64,000 bases of DNA from Natronomonas gomsonensis (GCF_024300825.1 NZ_CP101323.1:2852001-2916000), one strand, 5' to 3'; counted from the first letter of the stretch, positions 51,322-62,027 are shown. Program-made: numbers and translations. Notes: generated by a model not told the origin, from the letters alone.

Positions 51322-52317
51322 ATGCCCGATTACCACGAACTGTTCGAGAAAATCCCGGATGGGATTACGCTCCACGACACGACAGATGGCTCACTTCTCG
51401 ATGCCAACGAACAGTTCTGTGAAATGTTGGGCTACACCCGCGAGGAACTCCTTGAATTGCGCTTTGAAGATATCATCCTTGACGAACCACCCTATACGAG
51501 CGAGCGCGCCGAGGAATACATCCAGAACGCAGCCACCGACGGCCCCCAGACCTTCGAGTGGCGTGACATAACCAAAGCCGGAGACCCCCTCCCCGTCGAA
51601 GTCCATCTCAGACAAACCACTATCGATGGCAAGCAACGCATTCTCGCGGTCGTTCGGGATATCACCGACCGGAAGCAACGCGAACGCGAACTGCAACGCA
51701 AAAACGAACGGCTTGAAGAGTTCGCCAGCGTCGTCAGCCACGACCTCCGTAACCCCCTAAACGTCGCACAAGGATGGCTCGACCTCGCCCGCGAAGAGTG
51801 TGACAGCGAACACCTTACTGCCATCGAGCGAGCCCACGACCGGATGGACACGCTTATCGAGGATTTGCTGACGCTCGCCCGCGACGGAGAAACGACGATG
51901 GAACTCGAGAACGTGGTGCTAGCGGACATCACCGCCCGCTGCTGGGAGAACGTTGAGACAGCTGCAGCAACGGTACACATCCAGACGACGCAGACGATTC
52001 GAGCCGACTACACCCGCCTCCAGCAATTACTTGAGAATCTGATGCGGAATGCTACCCAACATGGCGGGGAGGATGCGACGGTCACGGTGGGTGAGTTGGC
52101 TGATGGCTTCTTCCTCGAGGACAACGGGCCCGGAATCCCAGAGGAAACACGCACACGGGTGTTCGAGGCGGGGTACACCACATCCGCCGAGGGCACAGGC
52201 TTTGGCCTCAAAATCGTGAACGAAGTCGCCGTTGCCCACGGATGGGACATCACCGTAACGGAGGCCGAGACCGGCGGCGCACGCTTCGAAATCACCAACG
52301 TCACCCTGAGTGAGTGA
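51322..52317 (+). CDS. PAS-domain sensor histidine kinase
   Basis: Cytoplasmic sensor kinase of 331 residues without membrane segments. The PAS domain covers about residues 1-120 (GSLLDANEQFCEMLGYTREEL; VVRDITDRKQRE). The HisKA H-box is EFASVVSHDLRNPLNVAQGW with the phospho-acceptor His, the N box is LLENLMRNATQHGG, G1 is LEDNGPGIPEE, and G2 is GTGFGLKIV. No response regulator lies next to it, which is common for haloarchaeal kinases. A TATA-like box about 28 bp upstream makes ATG 51322 a leaderless start. Confidence 0.93.
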   Translation: MPDYHELFEKIPDGITLHDTTDGSLLDANEQFCEMLGYTREELLELRFEDIILDEPPYTSERAEEYIQNAATDGPQTFEWRDITKAGDPLPVEVHLRQTTIDGKQRILAVVRDITDRKQRERELQRKNERLEEFASVVSHDLRNPLNVAQGWLDLAREECDSEHLTAIERAHDRMDTLIEDLLTLARDGETTMELENVVLADITARCWENVETAAATVHIQTTQTIRADYTRLQQLLENLMRNATQHGGEDATVTVGELADGFFLEDNGPGIPEETRTRVFEAGYTTSAEGTGFGLKIVNEVAVAHGWDITVTEAETGGARFEITNVTLSE

Positions 52318-52366
52318 TGGGCAATATCGAAAGTTAACAGACCAACCCAGACGGGCGAACAGAAAT

Positions 52367-54561
52367 CTAAAACAACTGCTGTTCGACCGCACGACGAAGG
52401 CGCCCCGGTTGGCTTTCCCCGTAGACAATCAGCGTGCCGTGTTCTGTCCCAGCAGTCACGGGGTCGGTGCGACCGAACAGCCGGTCGGTAAGCCCACGCT
52501 GGATACCGCTGACAACAATGACATCGGAGTCCGCAGCCGCGAGTTCGATCGCTTCATCGATCCCCGACTCGATAACTCTCGTCTCGACCGGCGCCTCACA
52601 CAACTCAACCAGCTCAGAGAGGTAATCGTTGGTCGTGTTCCGGCGACTCTCCGGGGCGTCCGCTCCAAGCGGGAAATAGAAGGTAATGGTTCCACCAACA
52701 GCCGTGGCGAGGGCGTCGGCCAGCCCCACCTTCGTTGGATCGAACGGCCCTTCGTCGGTCACGACGCCGATACGTTCGACGGCTTCGTGATCGAGATTCG
52801 AGACTTCGATCACATCACAGGGAGCGTGGTTCTCGATCCAGTCCGCATCACTGCCCAGCAACGGCTTCGATCCGGCCGAACGCTCGATAATCAGGGTATC
52901 GGCGTCGACCTCGGCGGCGTAGTTGACGATAGCGTGGCGGGTGTCGTGGCTGACGACCTCGCCGTACCGAATCGGTATCGTCGAATCAGTCGCCCGATCA
53001 GCCATTCTCGTCTCGAAGGCTTGGTCGGCCTCGGTGAGGGTATCGGCGGATTGCGGAAGGGGCGTCTGGTCGGGCGCCTCGTCGAACTGGACGACACGGA
53101 CACCGCCCTCACGAGTCTGCGCTAAATCCACAGCAAGGTCAATCAGTGCCCGCTCAACGGCAGGGGCCGTCCGCTCGGTGACTGCCACCAGCACCTCGTC
53201 GCCGCCGGTTTCCACCGCAGCTTGGGTCTGCTCGACCACGTCCCGCCCAACGCTCCGTCGGACGGCGTCAGTCATTGCGCCCTCACGCCCGACCCCGCCC
53301 CGGCGGGAGACGAAGAGATAGTACCACCCCATCGAGCCCGCAATGATGACGACAGCCCCGACCAGCGGAACGAACCCAATGTATCGCAGGAGAACGATTC
53401 CGCCGACAATGCCGACCAGCTGAGGAAGGGGGTACAGCGGTGATTCGAAACTGGGGTCGTAGGCTTCGATTGAGCCCTGTCGGAACGCGATGAGCGCGAC
53501 GTTGATGAGGATGAACACCAGGATTTTGAACGCACTGGCGAGTTTGGCGATGTCGTCGATTGGGACGAATGCGATGAGGACGAGCAACACGCCGCCGGTA
53601 ATCGTAATGGCGTTGACTGGCGTCTCGAAGCGGTCGCTGACGGTCTCGAAGATGTCGGGTGCGAGACCGTCGCGACTCATCGCGAAGGGGTACGCGACGA
53701 GGAGAGAATGCCCGCATTAGCGGTGCTGATTAGCGCGAGGAGCGCCGCGATAACGACAGCGATGACACCAAGGGCGGGGAGGGCGTTGTTGGCGGCGACT
53801 TCCATCGGGGTTTGCGTGTCGGTTAGGGCGGCTTGGTCGGCGACGCCGACCATGACGGTCACGATGGCGACGTAGATAGCGGCGGTGATGATGAGCGACC
53901 CGAGGATGCCGAGTGGGAGGTTCCGGTCGGGGTTTTCGACCTCTTCGGCGACGCTGGCAATTTTCGTGACGCCGGCATACGAGACGAAGACGAACCCGGT
54001 CGCCCCGAGGATGCCTTCGAATCCACTATCGAAGAAGCCCTCGAAGCGGGCGCCTTCGACGCTCGGTACGCCGGCGACAATGAACCAGACCATTACCGCC
54101 AGCATGACCGCGACGATAGCGATTTGCATCCGCCCGGTCTGCTTCGCGCCGGCGATGTTCAGGACGATGAGGAGTGCCGCGACGGTAAGTGCGACTGGTG
54201 TCACCGGCAAATCGAACAACAGGACCAGGTACGGTGCGCCGCCGACCAGCGCCAGCGCTCCCTTGAACGTCAGCGAGAACCAGGTTCCGACCCCGGCGAT
54301 AGTCCCGAACAGCGGGCCCATCGCTCGCTCGATGTAGAGGTATGTCCCGCCGGCCTCGGGCATCGCCGTCGCCATCTCGGATTTGCTCAGGGCGGCGGGC
54401 AACACCAGCACCCCCGCGAGGAAGTACGCGAAGACGACTGCCGGCCCAGCCATATTCATCGCCAGCCCCGGCAGGATGAAGATGCCGCTGCCAACCATCG
54501 CACCGATACTGATGGCCGTTACCGACGGGAGGCCCAGGTCGCGCTCCAGTTGTTTTCCCAT
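52367..54561 (-). pseudogene. amino-acid permease (APC family) with universal-stress domains, frameshifted
   Basis: Reading from ATG 54561 (MGKQLERDLGLPSV), a cationic amino acid transporter-like permease runs for about 295 residues (ISIGAMVGSGIFILPG; EEVENPDRNLPLGIL) to ANAGILSSSRTPSR and a stop near 53677. A one-base frame change near 53690 restores the family sequence YPFAMSRDGLAPDIFETV and continues for about 435 residues: the remaining helices, then a C-terminal universal-stress-like domain. Total coding length would be about 730 residues, as in haloarchaeal APC-USP fusions. A single base loss in the well-conserved SSSRYPFAMSRDG site explains the break; a sequencing error is the alternative. 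Confidence 0.8.
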
Positions 54562-54579
54562 TGTGTGGAGATACCGGCT

Positions 54580-55001
54580 CGTCAGTTGTTTGCGGACGAG
54601 TCCACGATCGACGCGGTCTCGAAAACTGGGCCGGTCGGGTACCCGTATCGGATGCTCAACTGCAAGCCAATTAAGTAACGCGATACGGTGTCGAATATCC
54701 CGCAAACGCGCCGAAACAGCTGGTAAATTGGACTACTACGAAACCATCAATGTGGACTTGATTGAGACAGACGAACGACATAGCTGGCCAGTTGGGTCTC
54801 AACTCACTCCGTATACGTTTCAGTCTCCGGTGTCTTCGACAGGAAACGATTCCGACAAGAATAGTTAAGAGTTCGTCAGAAGACACCACTCCATGGCTAC
54901 AACTCAGAGGCGTCTTAGGTGTGGTCTCTTAAATTATATCAATTCAGCAATATTATGTATCTTGGGGAATCTTTTATTTTGGAGTCAATCCATGAAATTG
55001 T
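54580..55001. other. intergenic region, no supported gene
   Basis: About 420 bp between the permease start and the small gene at 55002. No family-like frame was found. The last 60 bp are A/T rich with CTTTTATTTTGG (54971-54982), a likely TATA box for the gene at 55002. Confidence 0.4.
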
Positions 55002-55436
55002 ATGTTTCGGACGTTAAAGAGGCTCCTTGGTACTAATGAGAGGAAAGCTGTAGAGACAGTAGAAACCGCGATGGATGCCGCAATGGTGGAAGCAAGCAGT
55101 GGTGGGGAGACGACATTTAAATCCTATGAAGAGCAGAAGAGAATCGCGGAAAAAAAGAAGGGCAAGCAGCATCGCCAGCAAGAACAACAGTACAACGAGC
55201 ATTTTGACGGATGCCCTTCATGCTCCAAACACGGCTTGACTATACAATGGATTATCCTTAGTGAAAATAAGAAAGCCAAATCAATTGAATGCCAATACTG
55301 CAATACAATGTTTCGTGAAAAAGTTGTCAATGGTGAACTTGAACTCCAAGCAGTGGATTCTATTCACGATGTACGCCCAGTAAAATCAGCCGAACAATAC
55401 GAACGACGAAAGCATGAGAAATTAGGTAATTTATAG
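55002..55436 (+). CDS. hypothetical zinc-ribbon protein, 144 residues
   Basis: No family named. Residues 1-60 are helical and basic (RKAVETVETAMDAAMVEAS; EEQKRIAEKKKGKQHRQQEQ, a likely coiled coil); then a zinc ribbon formed by GCPSCSKHGL and ECQYCNTMF. Base composition is clearly more A/T rich than typical haloarchaeal genes, suggesting recent transfer, as for its neighbour at 55498-56412. The domain order suggests binding of nucleic acid or a protein complex, but no function can be given. Confidence 0.6.
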   Translation: MFRTLKRLLGTNERKAVETVETAMDAAMVEASSGGETTFKSYEEQKRIAEKKKGKQHRQQEQQYNEHFDGCPSCSKHGLTIQWIILSENKKAKSIECQYCNTMFREKVVNGELELQAVDSIHDVRPVKSAEQYERRKHEKLGNL

Positions 55437-55497
55437 TTCGAGAACTCTGACCCTTACAATGCTGGCGTCCACGTTCATTCCTGATCAGGACTCCCTA

Positions 55498-56412
55498 TTA
55501 CATATTTTCGGAATAGACGAACGCCTTATCACCACTATTGAGTTCGCGTGCGAGTTCCCCTTCCAAACGCTCTGCCTCTTCCGAGGAGGAACAACCGTGT
55601 ATCTTGAGTATACTCCTTGGTCGATACACATGAGTAAACTTGATTCCGTGATGACCACTCCCGGCGTTATGCGCCTTCATCCGCCTCAATAAATCATCTG
55701 CTTTCCCGACATAGATCAAGCTTTTATTCTGATTTAAAGCAATAGCGGCTTGGTCAACCGGATCTAAAGAGTCCAACGCTTGGTCAGCAATTAATTTCGC
55801 TTTAGCCATAGAACGCTTATGCGTGACCTTAGCAGGCTCTTCATGCCCTTTGGGTGGGGTGCAATTCAAGACGTACACAAATGATTCTGAATCAGCCAAA
55901 TCTGAGTTTTGGTCAAGCCAATCCCTAAGGACCTGTTCACATCTATCATCGAAATTGGCGATAGGTACGACATCAGGTTCTATAACTCCACTACGATGAG
56001 GGATATCAGGGGAAGAGTCCACTTCCTCAGGAAGATCAGTTGGCACATGATTTTCCTGTTGGACGACTTCTTGGTCTGTGTTGGCGTCAAATGCTACAAT
56101 GCACTTCGCGTAGAGACGATTTGTTATTGTACCACCCCACATATCGTGAGGGGGATGCCCAATTCTTTCGTGTAGCAATATTGCCAGCCCAAGCGACCGC
56201 TTACCTACCGGATCTAAATCATCTGAGAACTCCTCACTGCGAGATGCATAATCTATCGGAGTATGTTCAGGGGCCAATTCACGGAACATCACTTCGCACA
56301 GCGGGTTATAAGAAGTGGGTCGCTCACCAGTACGTTCCTCAAATGCGTCCCTGAGTTCTCGCTTAGTGTTATTCCGCTCCCATACCTTGATTTCTTCGCG
56401 AAAATCGGCCAT
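55498..56412 (-). CDS. GIY-YIG-like nuclease-domain protein
   Basis: 304 residues. The first 190 residues are not recognised and include WGGTITNRLYAKCIVAFD. The C-terminal part fits a GIY-YIG fold: VYVLNCT (first strand), then after an insertion of about 60 residues SLIYVGKADDLLRRMKAHN (second strand and helix with the catalytic Arg), and a final CSSSEEAERLEGELARELN holding the conserved Glu. The long insertion between the two strands is unusual. It might act as an endonuclease of mobile DNA or a defence protein. It lies upstream of, and divergent from, the broken nuclease-helicase gene. Confidence 0.65.
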   Translation of the reverse strand: MADFREEIKVWERNNTKRELRDAFEERTGERPTSYNPLCEVMFRELAPEHTPIDYASRSEEFSDDLDPVGKRSLGLAILLHERIGHPPHDMWGGTITNRLYAKCIVAFDANTDQEVVQQENHVPTDLPEEVDSSPDIPHRSGVIEPDVVPIANFDDRCEQVLRDWLDQNSDLADSESFVYVLNCTPPKGHEEPAKVTHKRSMAKAKLIADQALDSLDPVDQAAIALNQNKSLIYVGKADDLLRRMKAHNAGSGHHGIKFTHVYRPRSILKIHGCSSSEEAERLEGELARELNSGDKAFVYSENM

Positions 56413-56643
56413 TTATGCTAGATTACACCCAGACAAAATAATAGTGATCGGTCGTAACTGGGTCAATTATCACATCGACTCGCAATGAATAGCTGCCAGC
56501 AATCTCCCCCGGATTACAGCACTCGATATCGAGTGTTTCCTCAAATCCCTCTAATTCAGACCGAACTCACCCGGAGAACCGGTTCAGTATTGAATCATCT
56601 TTATAGACTCCTAACGTAGAACTCCAGTACACTTCCACCCACT

Positions 56644-59600
56644 ATGTCATCACCCTCTGATTCTGAACACACGCCACGGCAGTCTGCTGACGATCCACCA
56701 GAGGTGACTGAAAACGACCTCTTCGAGTACCCACGAACGATTTCCCCCGCCGAAATCGGTGAGTACATCAGTTTCGACCAGTGTCCTCGCTATTTCAAAC
56801 ACCGCGTGGAAGAGCAAGATTCGTCCTAGTACCACGATGGAAGTGACTTCACCGAAGCCTTCCGGGCATTGAATCTCCTCCTCTCAAAGGCAGGACAGGA
56901 CTTCGAAGAAGAAGTCGTCGAGAAAGTCGCAACCGATGCCTGTGATCTACTGGATTTAGAGCGGGACGTCGACGACTTCACGCCAGATCACGGCACGCTC
57001 GTCGAGACAATCGCTACAGCGTGCAGCCAGCAGCCAGCCCCAGATACACCAGCCATCATTACTCAGGCGAGTGTCGCCGGGACGATTGGCGTGTGGAACG
57101 TCGGTGGTGACATCGACCTCGTATTCGTGTGGGCAACCGATACCGGTGCGAAAGTTCGAATTGTCGACATCAAGCGAACCGACGAGGAAAAAAGCTACCA
57201 CCAGATACAGGCGGCGACGTATGTGGCCCTGCTGGAAGACGTACTCGCTACTGCCCCCAGTGTCGATACCGAGATGGTGACTGTCGACGCCGGAATCATT
57301 ACTCAGGACGATACTGACTCAATCGCACCGATAGCCGATGCCGTACCGACGTTCGATGTCGGGCCACGAGTGATGGATATCAATCGGCTACTTTCCTCGG
57401 GCGGCGAGTTACAGGAACTCTCAGAGACTGACTTCAAGGACGTTTCCTACCAACTGAATACGAAATGTGCAAACTGCCCATATAACGAGTCCTGCCTGAC
57501 GGACGCCTATCAGGAAGGCCATCTACGACTACTCGGGCTTACAATCTCCCAGCAAGAGCTACTGGCGGAACACGGGATTGAATCTGTGAGTGACCTTGCT
57601 GACCTTTGCCAGCCACCAGATGATGATGACTGGTATCCGACTGAGTATCGACGCGGGCGAAACGGGACACCCGTCTATCAAGAATTGGAAACAACTCCGG
57701 GGATCGGCGAGTTACTTCCAACGTTAGTCTACCGAGCCCAAATTCTCGAAGACCAACTCCATTCAACTCAATACCCGAGCGAGGAGAATGGAGGTCAAAA
57801 GGCATCTGGTAGCGGGGTTAGTGACCGCCCGCGGCCGTGGGTTCCTGGGACGGGTCGGTGTTCACTACCTGATGATGAGCCCGATGATGATGGGCCATTT
57901 GAGACAGTGTGGCGCAATGGGTCGATGATTCGCGTGTATCTGAACGTCCAGCGGGATCATCTTCGCGACCGAATTCTACAGATTAGCGGGCGTGTGACGG
58001 CAACAGCGAGTGAGGTTGAACCACAGCGGATGGCAGTCGCGAGCGATGGGGCGCCAGATCTCGACAGTGGCGCAGACACGGCTGAGAAAGCACTGCTCCA
58101 GGAGTTCATCGGTGAGCTATACGAAGCCATCAGAAGAGTGGATACGGGAATCGACTATACTGGCGTTGCGCAGACAGACCCACTCCTGCATTACTACCTG
58201 TATGATTCAACGGAGATGAGGGCGCTACAAGACGCGTTCGGCCGACACGACGACGAGCTCATAGAGTCATTCCAGGATGTCCTAGAGGGAGAGGCCGGGA
58301 AAGATCGACCGATGGTGTCCGTCCTCAAGCCGATTGTCAGCCAGCACCTCCAATTACCAACTCCCGCCATCGGGTTGCTTACCGCCTACCGGTCGGTGTC
58401 CCCGCCGACGGATGCCTATCGCAAACCCCGCACGAACGACGAGTGGAGTTACACGCCTGAGGGGAGTTCCGAGACGTTCGAGCTACGTCGGGTCTTTTCG
58501 TATCGATTGTTTAGCCGAACCGTCACGGGTGACCCAGACCCTGACGGGGGCGGAATCGTTGACCCGACCAGGGGAGCTGGTGGGAGTGGTGTTCCCACGC
58601 GGATGCGATACGACTCGAGCATCCCGCTTGGATATCTCTGGAGTGCAGTCGGGCGGATTGATGCAGAATGGGTGCAATCAGTGCGGGAGAAATATGAACT
58701 GGGCGACTACCCGCTTCAATCGTTCCGGTATCGGGATACAGCGGGGGAAACAGCTCCACTTCGCCCAACGGATATCGAGACGCTTGGGCGGCATTTCTGT
58801 GACGCACTCGAACACATCGAACGGAGTCTCACAGTCAAGGATGCAACGCTCGATAAACAGCCATACCCAATCGAAACGCTTGCCGAGGACTCGTTTGAGT
58901 CGCCAACGCTGGCCGAAGCCGGACGTGAATATCTCCGGATTGAGCATAGTGTCGCTCGAAACGAAGAGTATTCTCACTACCGAATGCAGCAACCCCAGCG
59001 GTTGCTTAGTGGGAATACGCTTCCCGTCCAAATCATCGATATCGAAGAAGTATCCGATATATCAGCCCGGGTTACCGGTCGGGTACGGTACGATAACCAG
59101 TTCCACAACCCGACGAACGCCGAGCGCGTGAAGCGTGCGTGTCGGGTGAAAGGAAGTGATGGATCAAGCAGCGGGTCGTGGATGGTAGCAAACGAATGGC
59201 AGCCGGGGCGGACTGACGAGGTCGTCTCAACACCCTACGGGATTGAGTCAGGCGTCCAAGCAACCATCGAAACGTTAGACCTTGACAACAACGAGGTTGT
59301 GTTCAGTCTGAACAATTTCTGGGGGTCGAGTGCCGAATTCGGTCGACGGCACGACAAATGGGCGACAGACCCAGCCAAAGGTGGACCAGAGTCTCCGTAT
59401 GTGGTGTTCAAAACAGGCGACTCGGTATTGCTTGACCCACAGACTGACGATATCAATGCAGGGCGGGTCGATACCGCACTTGAGTACATCGACGACAACG
59501 CTCTACATACTTGTTTGGAGCGAATTCGGTGGGGGAAAACCCCTGCACCGGAGACTAGCCTCTTCGAAGAGCGGTATCTCAACGCCTTTGGCGAATTTCT

Positions 59601-60648
59601 AGCCGACAACATCAACCCGGATGTCGAAGATAGCGAAGAGGCCGAATCCTCCTTCCCTAGCAATGAACAACAAGCCTTCATCAGAGAACACGAGTCACAA
59701 ATTGTTGGCCTGCAAGGGCCGCCTGGAACTGGGAAAACAGACGGGGCGTTCGCGCCAGCAGTTCTGGCGCGAGCTTGGGATCGAAGCCGACGAGAGTTGC
59801 CGTTTGCCGGACTTGTTACTGCACCGTCCAATACAGCGATTGATGAACTCCTCGAGAGCGTTTCCGACCTGTATGCGGCGTGCAATTCAAAAGATCCGTC
59901 GAGTGCGCTGGGGTCTGTAGAGTTAGTACGGATTACCGGTGACAAACCGGCTGACGCGCCGGAGTGGGTATCGTATATTGATTACAATGATTCTGATGAT
60001 GACGCTGAACTAGAACGCCTTGGACAGCGACTCCGAGAGACAACACCAGGAGAGCAAGGAACACGAGCCGACTTCGACGATGGTAATGACTCGGCAACAC
60101 AGACGGTCGTATTCGCAACGCCAAGTCGGGCGTGGAAGCTACTTGACTATATCATCCAAGGTGACGAGGAAGCGGAGACTGCGGCTGCATCCATCTGGCA
60201 TCTACTGACTGTCGATGAGGCCTCAATGATGACGACGCCACAGTTCTTGCTGTCCGGCGTTGGGCTTCAGGAAGCTGGTCAGGTGTTGGTCGGCGGCGAC
60301 CACCGGCAACTGTCTCCAGTGCAGAAGCACGACTGGAGTGAGGAGCGGCGACGCAGTATTCGAGCAACCGTTCCGTACCTCTCTGCGTTGGACTATCTTC
60401 GTGTCCTTCGCGGTGAGGAAGAAGACGTCCTCGAGGAAGATGCAGCTGACGAGTGGGAACACAGCCGAGATGCTGAGGCGGAAGATAACAAGATTGCAGG
60501 GCGACCAAACGATCTCCCGGACGATGTGCCCGCTAAAGCGACGATCACGATCAAGGAAATCAACGACAACCGCTACTCCTACTGGCAGTGGAGAGAAGGC
60601 GAAAAAGTGATTTCCAAATACAAAGACCCAGTCAATCTAGATGAGTGA
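56644..60648 (+). pseudogene. Dna2/Cas4-like nuclease-helicase interrupted by a stop and with a replaced C-terminus
   Basis: A single frame runs 56644-60648 but contains TAG at 56827-56829. The first 61 codons contain EYISFDQCPRYFKHRVEEQ, the start of a Cas4/RecB-type nuclease domain. After the stop the same frame continues (YHDGSDFTEAFRALN) through the nuclease core VRIVDIKRTDEEKSYHQIQAA and a CANCPYNESC iron-sulphur-like motif, then a long unknown middle, then helicase motifs GLQGPPGTGKT (I), VDEASM (II) and GGDHRQLSPV (III). Helicase motifs IV-VI are missing; instead the last 35 residues, with IKEINDNRYSYWQWREGEK, look like a different small haloarchaeal domain. The frame from ATG 56869 alone could still make a 1259-residue protein lacking the N-terminal Cys. 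Confidence 0.75.
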
Positions 60649-60664
60649 ACTCGAACAGATAGAC

Positions 60665-60685
60665 ACCCCATGTTTCCGTTGTTTC
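60665..60685 (+). repeat. isolated origin-recognition-box-like element
   Basis: ACCCCATGTTTCCGTTGTTT closely resembles the four elements at 63116-63220 (ACCCC, short spacer, GTTTCCG, then TCGT or similar). It is about 2.4 kb from them. Confidence 0.45.
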
Positions 60686-60736
60686 TCCACGCAGTCCTCA
60701 TCACAGACGGAACGAACCACTAAAAAACCGTAGGGC

Positions 60737-60798
60737 AAACCCCTGTTTTCGAGCTGAGGCGGTCGCGATATCGCGAACGGAAGGAGAAAACAGGGTTT
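60737..60798. repeat. nested inverted repeat around a 14-bp palindrome
   Basis: Outer arms AAACCCCTGTTTTC (60737-60750) and GAAAACAGGGTTT (60786-60798) pair with one C less in the right arm. The perfect palindrome TCGCGATATCGCGA sits at 60763-60776. The structure may be a terminator, a transposon end or a protein site. Confidence 0.5.
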
Positions 60799-61018
60799 CA
60801 GAACCAATGGATTAGCAAAAACGAAGAGCAATGAATTGGCACCAGTTAGAGTGCTTATAGGTCGGTATCGACGATGCTCGCAAACGCGACATTCTTAACC
60901 TAGCAGGATGGCGAGTTCATAGAGATTCCTTGACAGAAACTGTCGGAGCTAGTCGAGACCATCGAACAGGGTGTATCCAATGTGATCAGTAATCAGATCT
61001 CTAGTAAACCTTTTAACT

Positions 61019-61038
61019 GTTACCTGATTAGTGGTAAC
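61019..61038. promoter_or_regulatory. operator-like inverted repeat before the HTH gene
   Basis: GTTACC and GGTAAC arms separated by TGATTAGT, seven bases before ATG 61045 and immediately after a CCTTTTAACT TATA-like box (61009-61018). It is well placed for autoregulation by the HTH protein. Confidence 0.5.
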
Positions 61039-61044
61039 TACCAG

Positions 61045-61737
61045 ATGTACGAGGTTCTCGACGACACGGCGGCACAGACTCTCCTCGCCATCGAGAGTGG
61101 TAACTCCATCCGCCGTGTCGCCCAACACCTCCACACGCCCTACGAGACAGTGAGACAAGCCGTCAATCGGCTCGAAGACGCAGGCTATGTCACCTATGAC
61201 GACGGGCTCACTGTTGTCGACGAGCGCATACGCGACGCAGCGCTCGAGCTCGTCGCTGCCAGCGCCGGCGTCAGTCCACCCTCCATCGAGGAAACGTACG
61301 TCATCACACAGTTCAGTGATTGGCCGTTCGCGTTCACGCGGATCGACGCCGTCTACGTGTGGACTCAGGGCGGCTACCAGGTCGGTCGCGAGCCCGACGA
61401 CTATCCACTGTTCCTGGCTGTTCGTGAGCAGGACGTCGACGCTTGGGAGACATTTTTCGAGTGGTTCGACCTCCCGACCGTATTCGAACGACAGCCCCGA
61501 GACGAGTTGGACGGACCGCTGCAGATCGTCCTCGAGCCACACGCGTCACTCGATATCGAGCACGTCGAAGGGTACCCGGTAATCCCGAGAGCCGAGACGA
61601 TCGAGTACATGCGCGAGAACTACGCCCAATTCCAGTCGGCGCTGGCGATGCTCGACCGGATGTACGAAGACCTCGACCTCGGCGTCACGTATCGAGAGAC
61701 GGAACGGCACAGCCATGAGCTTCAACAATCGAAGTGA
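61045..61737 (+). CDS. winged-helix protein, AbiEi-like partner of a nucleotidyltransferase
   Basis: 230 residues from ATG 61045; the upstream 21 codons are not family-like and cover the promoter. The N-terminal winged helix is AIESGNSIRRVAQHLHTPYETVRQAVNRLEDAGYV. The rest (FTRIDAVYVWTQGGYQVGREPDDYPLFLAV; EHVEGYPVIPRAETIEYMREN) is an alpha/beta domain as in haloarchaeal regulators coded next to MNT-type nucleotidyltransferases. It overlaps the broken nucleotidyltransferase gene by 23 bp. I infer it was the antitoxin/regulator of a type IV-like or MNT-type system whose toxin has been lost. Expression is probably autoregulated through the inverted repeat just upstream. Confidence 0.7.
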   Translation: MYEVLDDTAAQTLLAIESGNSIRRVAQHLHTPYETVRQAVNRLEDAGYVTYDDGLTVVDERIRDAALELVAASAGVSPPSIEETYVITQFSDWPFAFTRIDAVYVWTQGGYQVGREPDDYPLFLAVREQDVDAWETFFEWFDLPTVFERQPRDELDGPLQIVLEPHASLDIEHVEGYPVIPRAETIEYMRENYAQFQSALAMLDRMYEDLDLGVTYRETERHSHELQQSK

Positions 61738-61884
61738 CGCACTCATCGAACTGCTTGAGGAGCTCACCCAAGAAGGCCACGACTACGTTCTCGTCGTGGC
61801 TACGCAGCCTCAGCGTTCAACGCACGCTTCTCTACGGACCTCGATATCGTCGTCGCACCGGACTCCAAGGCCCCGGTATCTTGA
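61715..61884 (+). pseudogene. broken nucleotidyltransferase (MNT/AbiEii-like)
   Basis: From ATG 61715 the frame gives MSFNNRSDALIELLEELTQEG, then HDYVLV. Here one base is missing near 61796: shifting by one gives GYAASAFNARFSTDLDIVVAPDS, which with the lost GG would form the nucleotidyltransferase active-site pattern GG-x-x-x, then S-T-D-L-D-I-V. The restored frame ends at TGA 61882-61884, far short of the usual length. The remaining bases to about 61985 contain another unrelated-looking frame (LENIDLSQFQQDTGDDN). No functional product is expected. Confidence 0.75.
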
Positions 61885-62027
61885 TCGTAATCTTCATTGA
61901 GAAATTTACTGATATAGATATCCTGGAGAATATCGACCTCTCCCAGTTCCAGCAGGATACTGGAGACGACAATATGTTCCCATAACTTACCCGTGTGGCA
62001 ACTAAACTCCAAGCTACACACCTCAGT

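Larger units (their letters stand above)
60649..61044. other. intergenic region with an origin-box-like repeat and nested inverted repeats
   Basis: About 395 bp without a gene. It contains an ORB-like element at 60665-60685, a structured inverted repeat at 60737-60798, and the promoter and operator-like sequence of the next gene. Confidence 0.45.

Noticed and set aside
52310-53125. Plus-strand 271-codon frame opposite the permease C-terminal part
   Set aside because: Shadow of the stress-protein-like domain; no independent support.
56827-56829. In-frame TAG read as pyrrolysine or other recoding
   Set aside because: TAG ends several normal genes in the window (for example livG and livK), and no recoding element or pyrrolysine gene is visible; a nonsense mutation is simpler.
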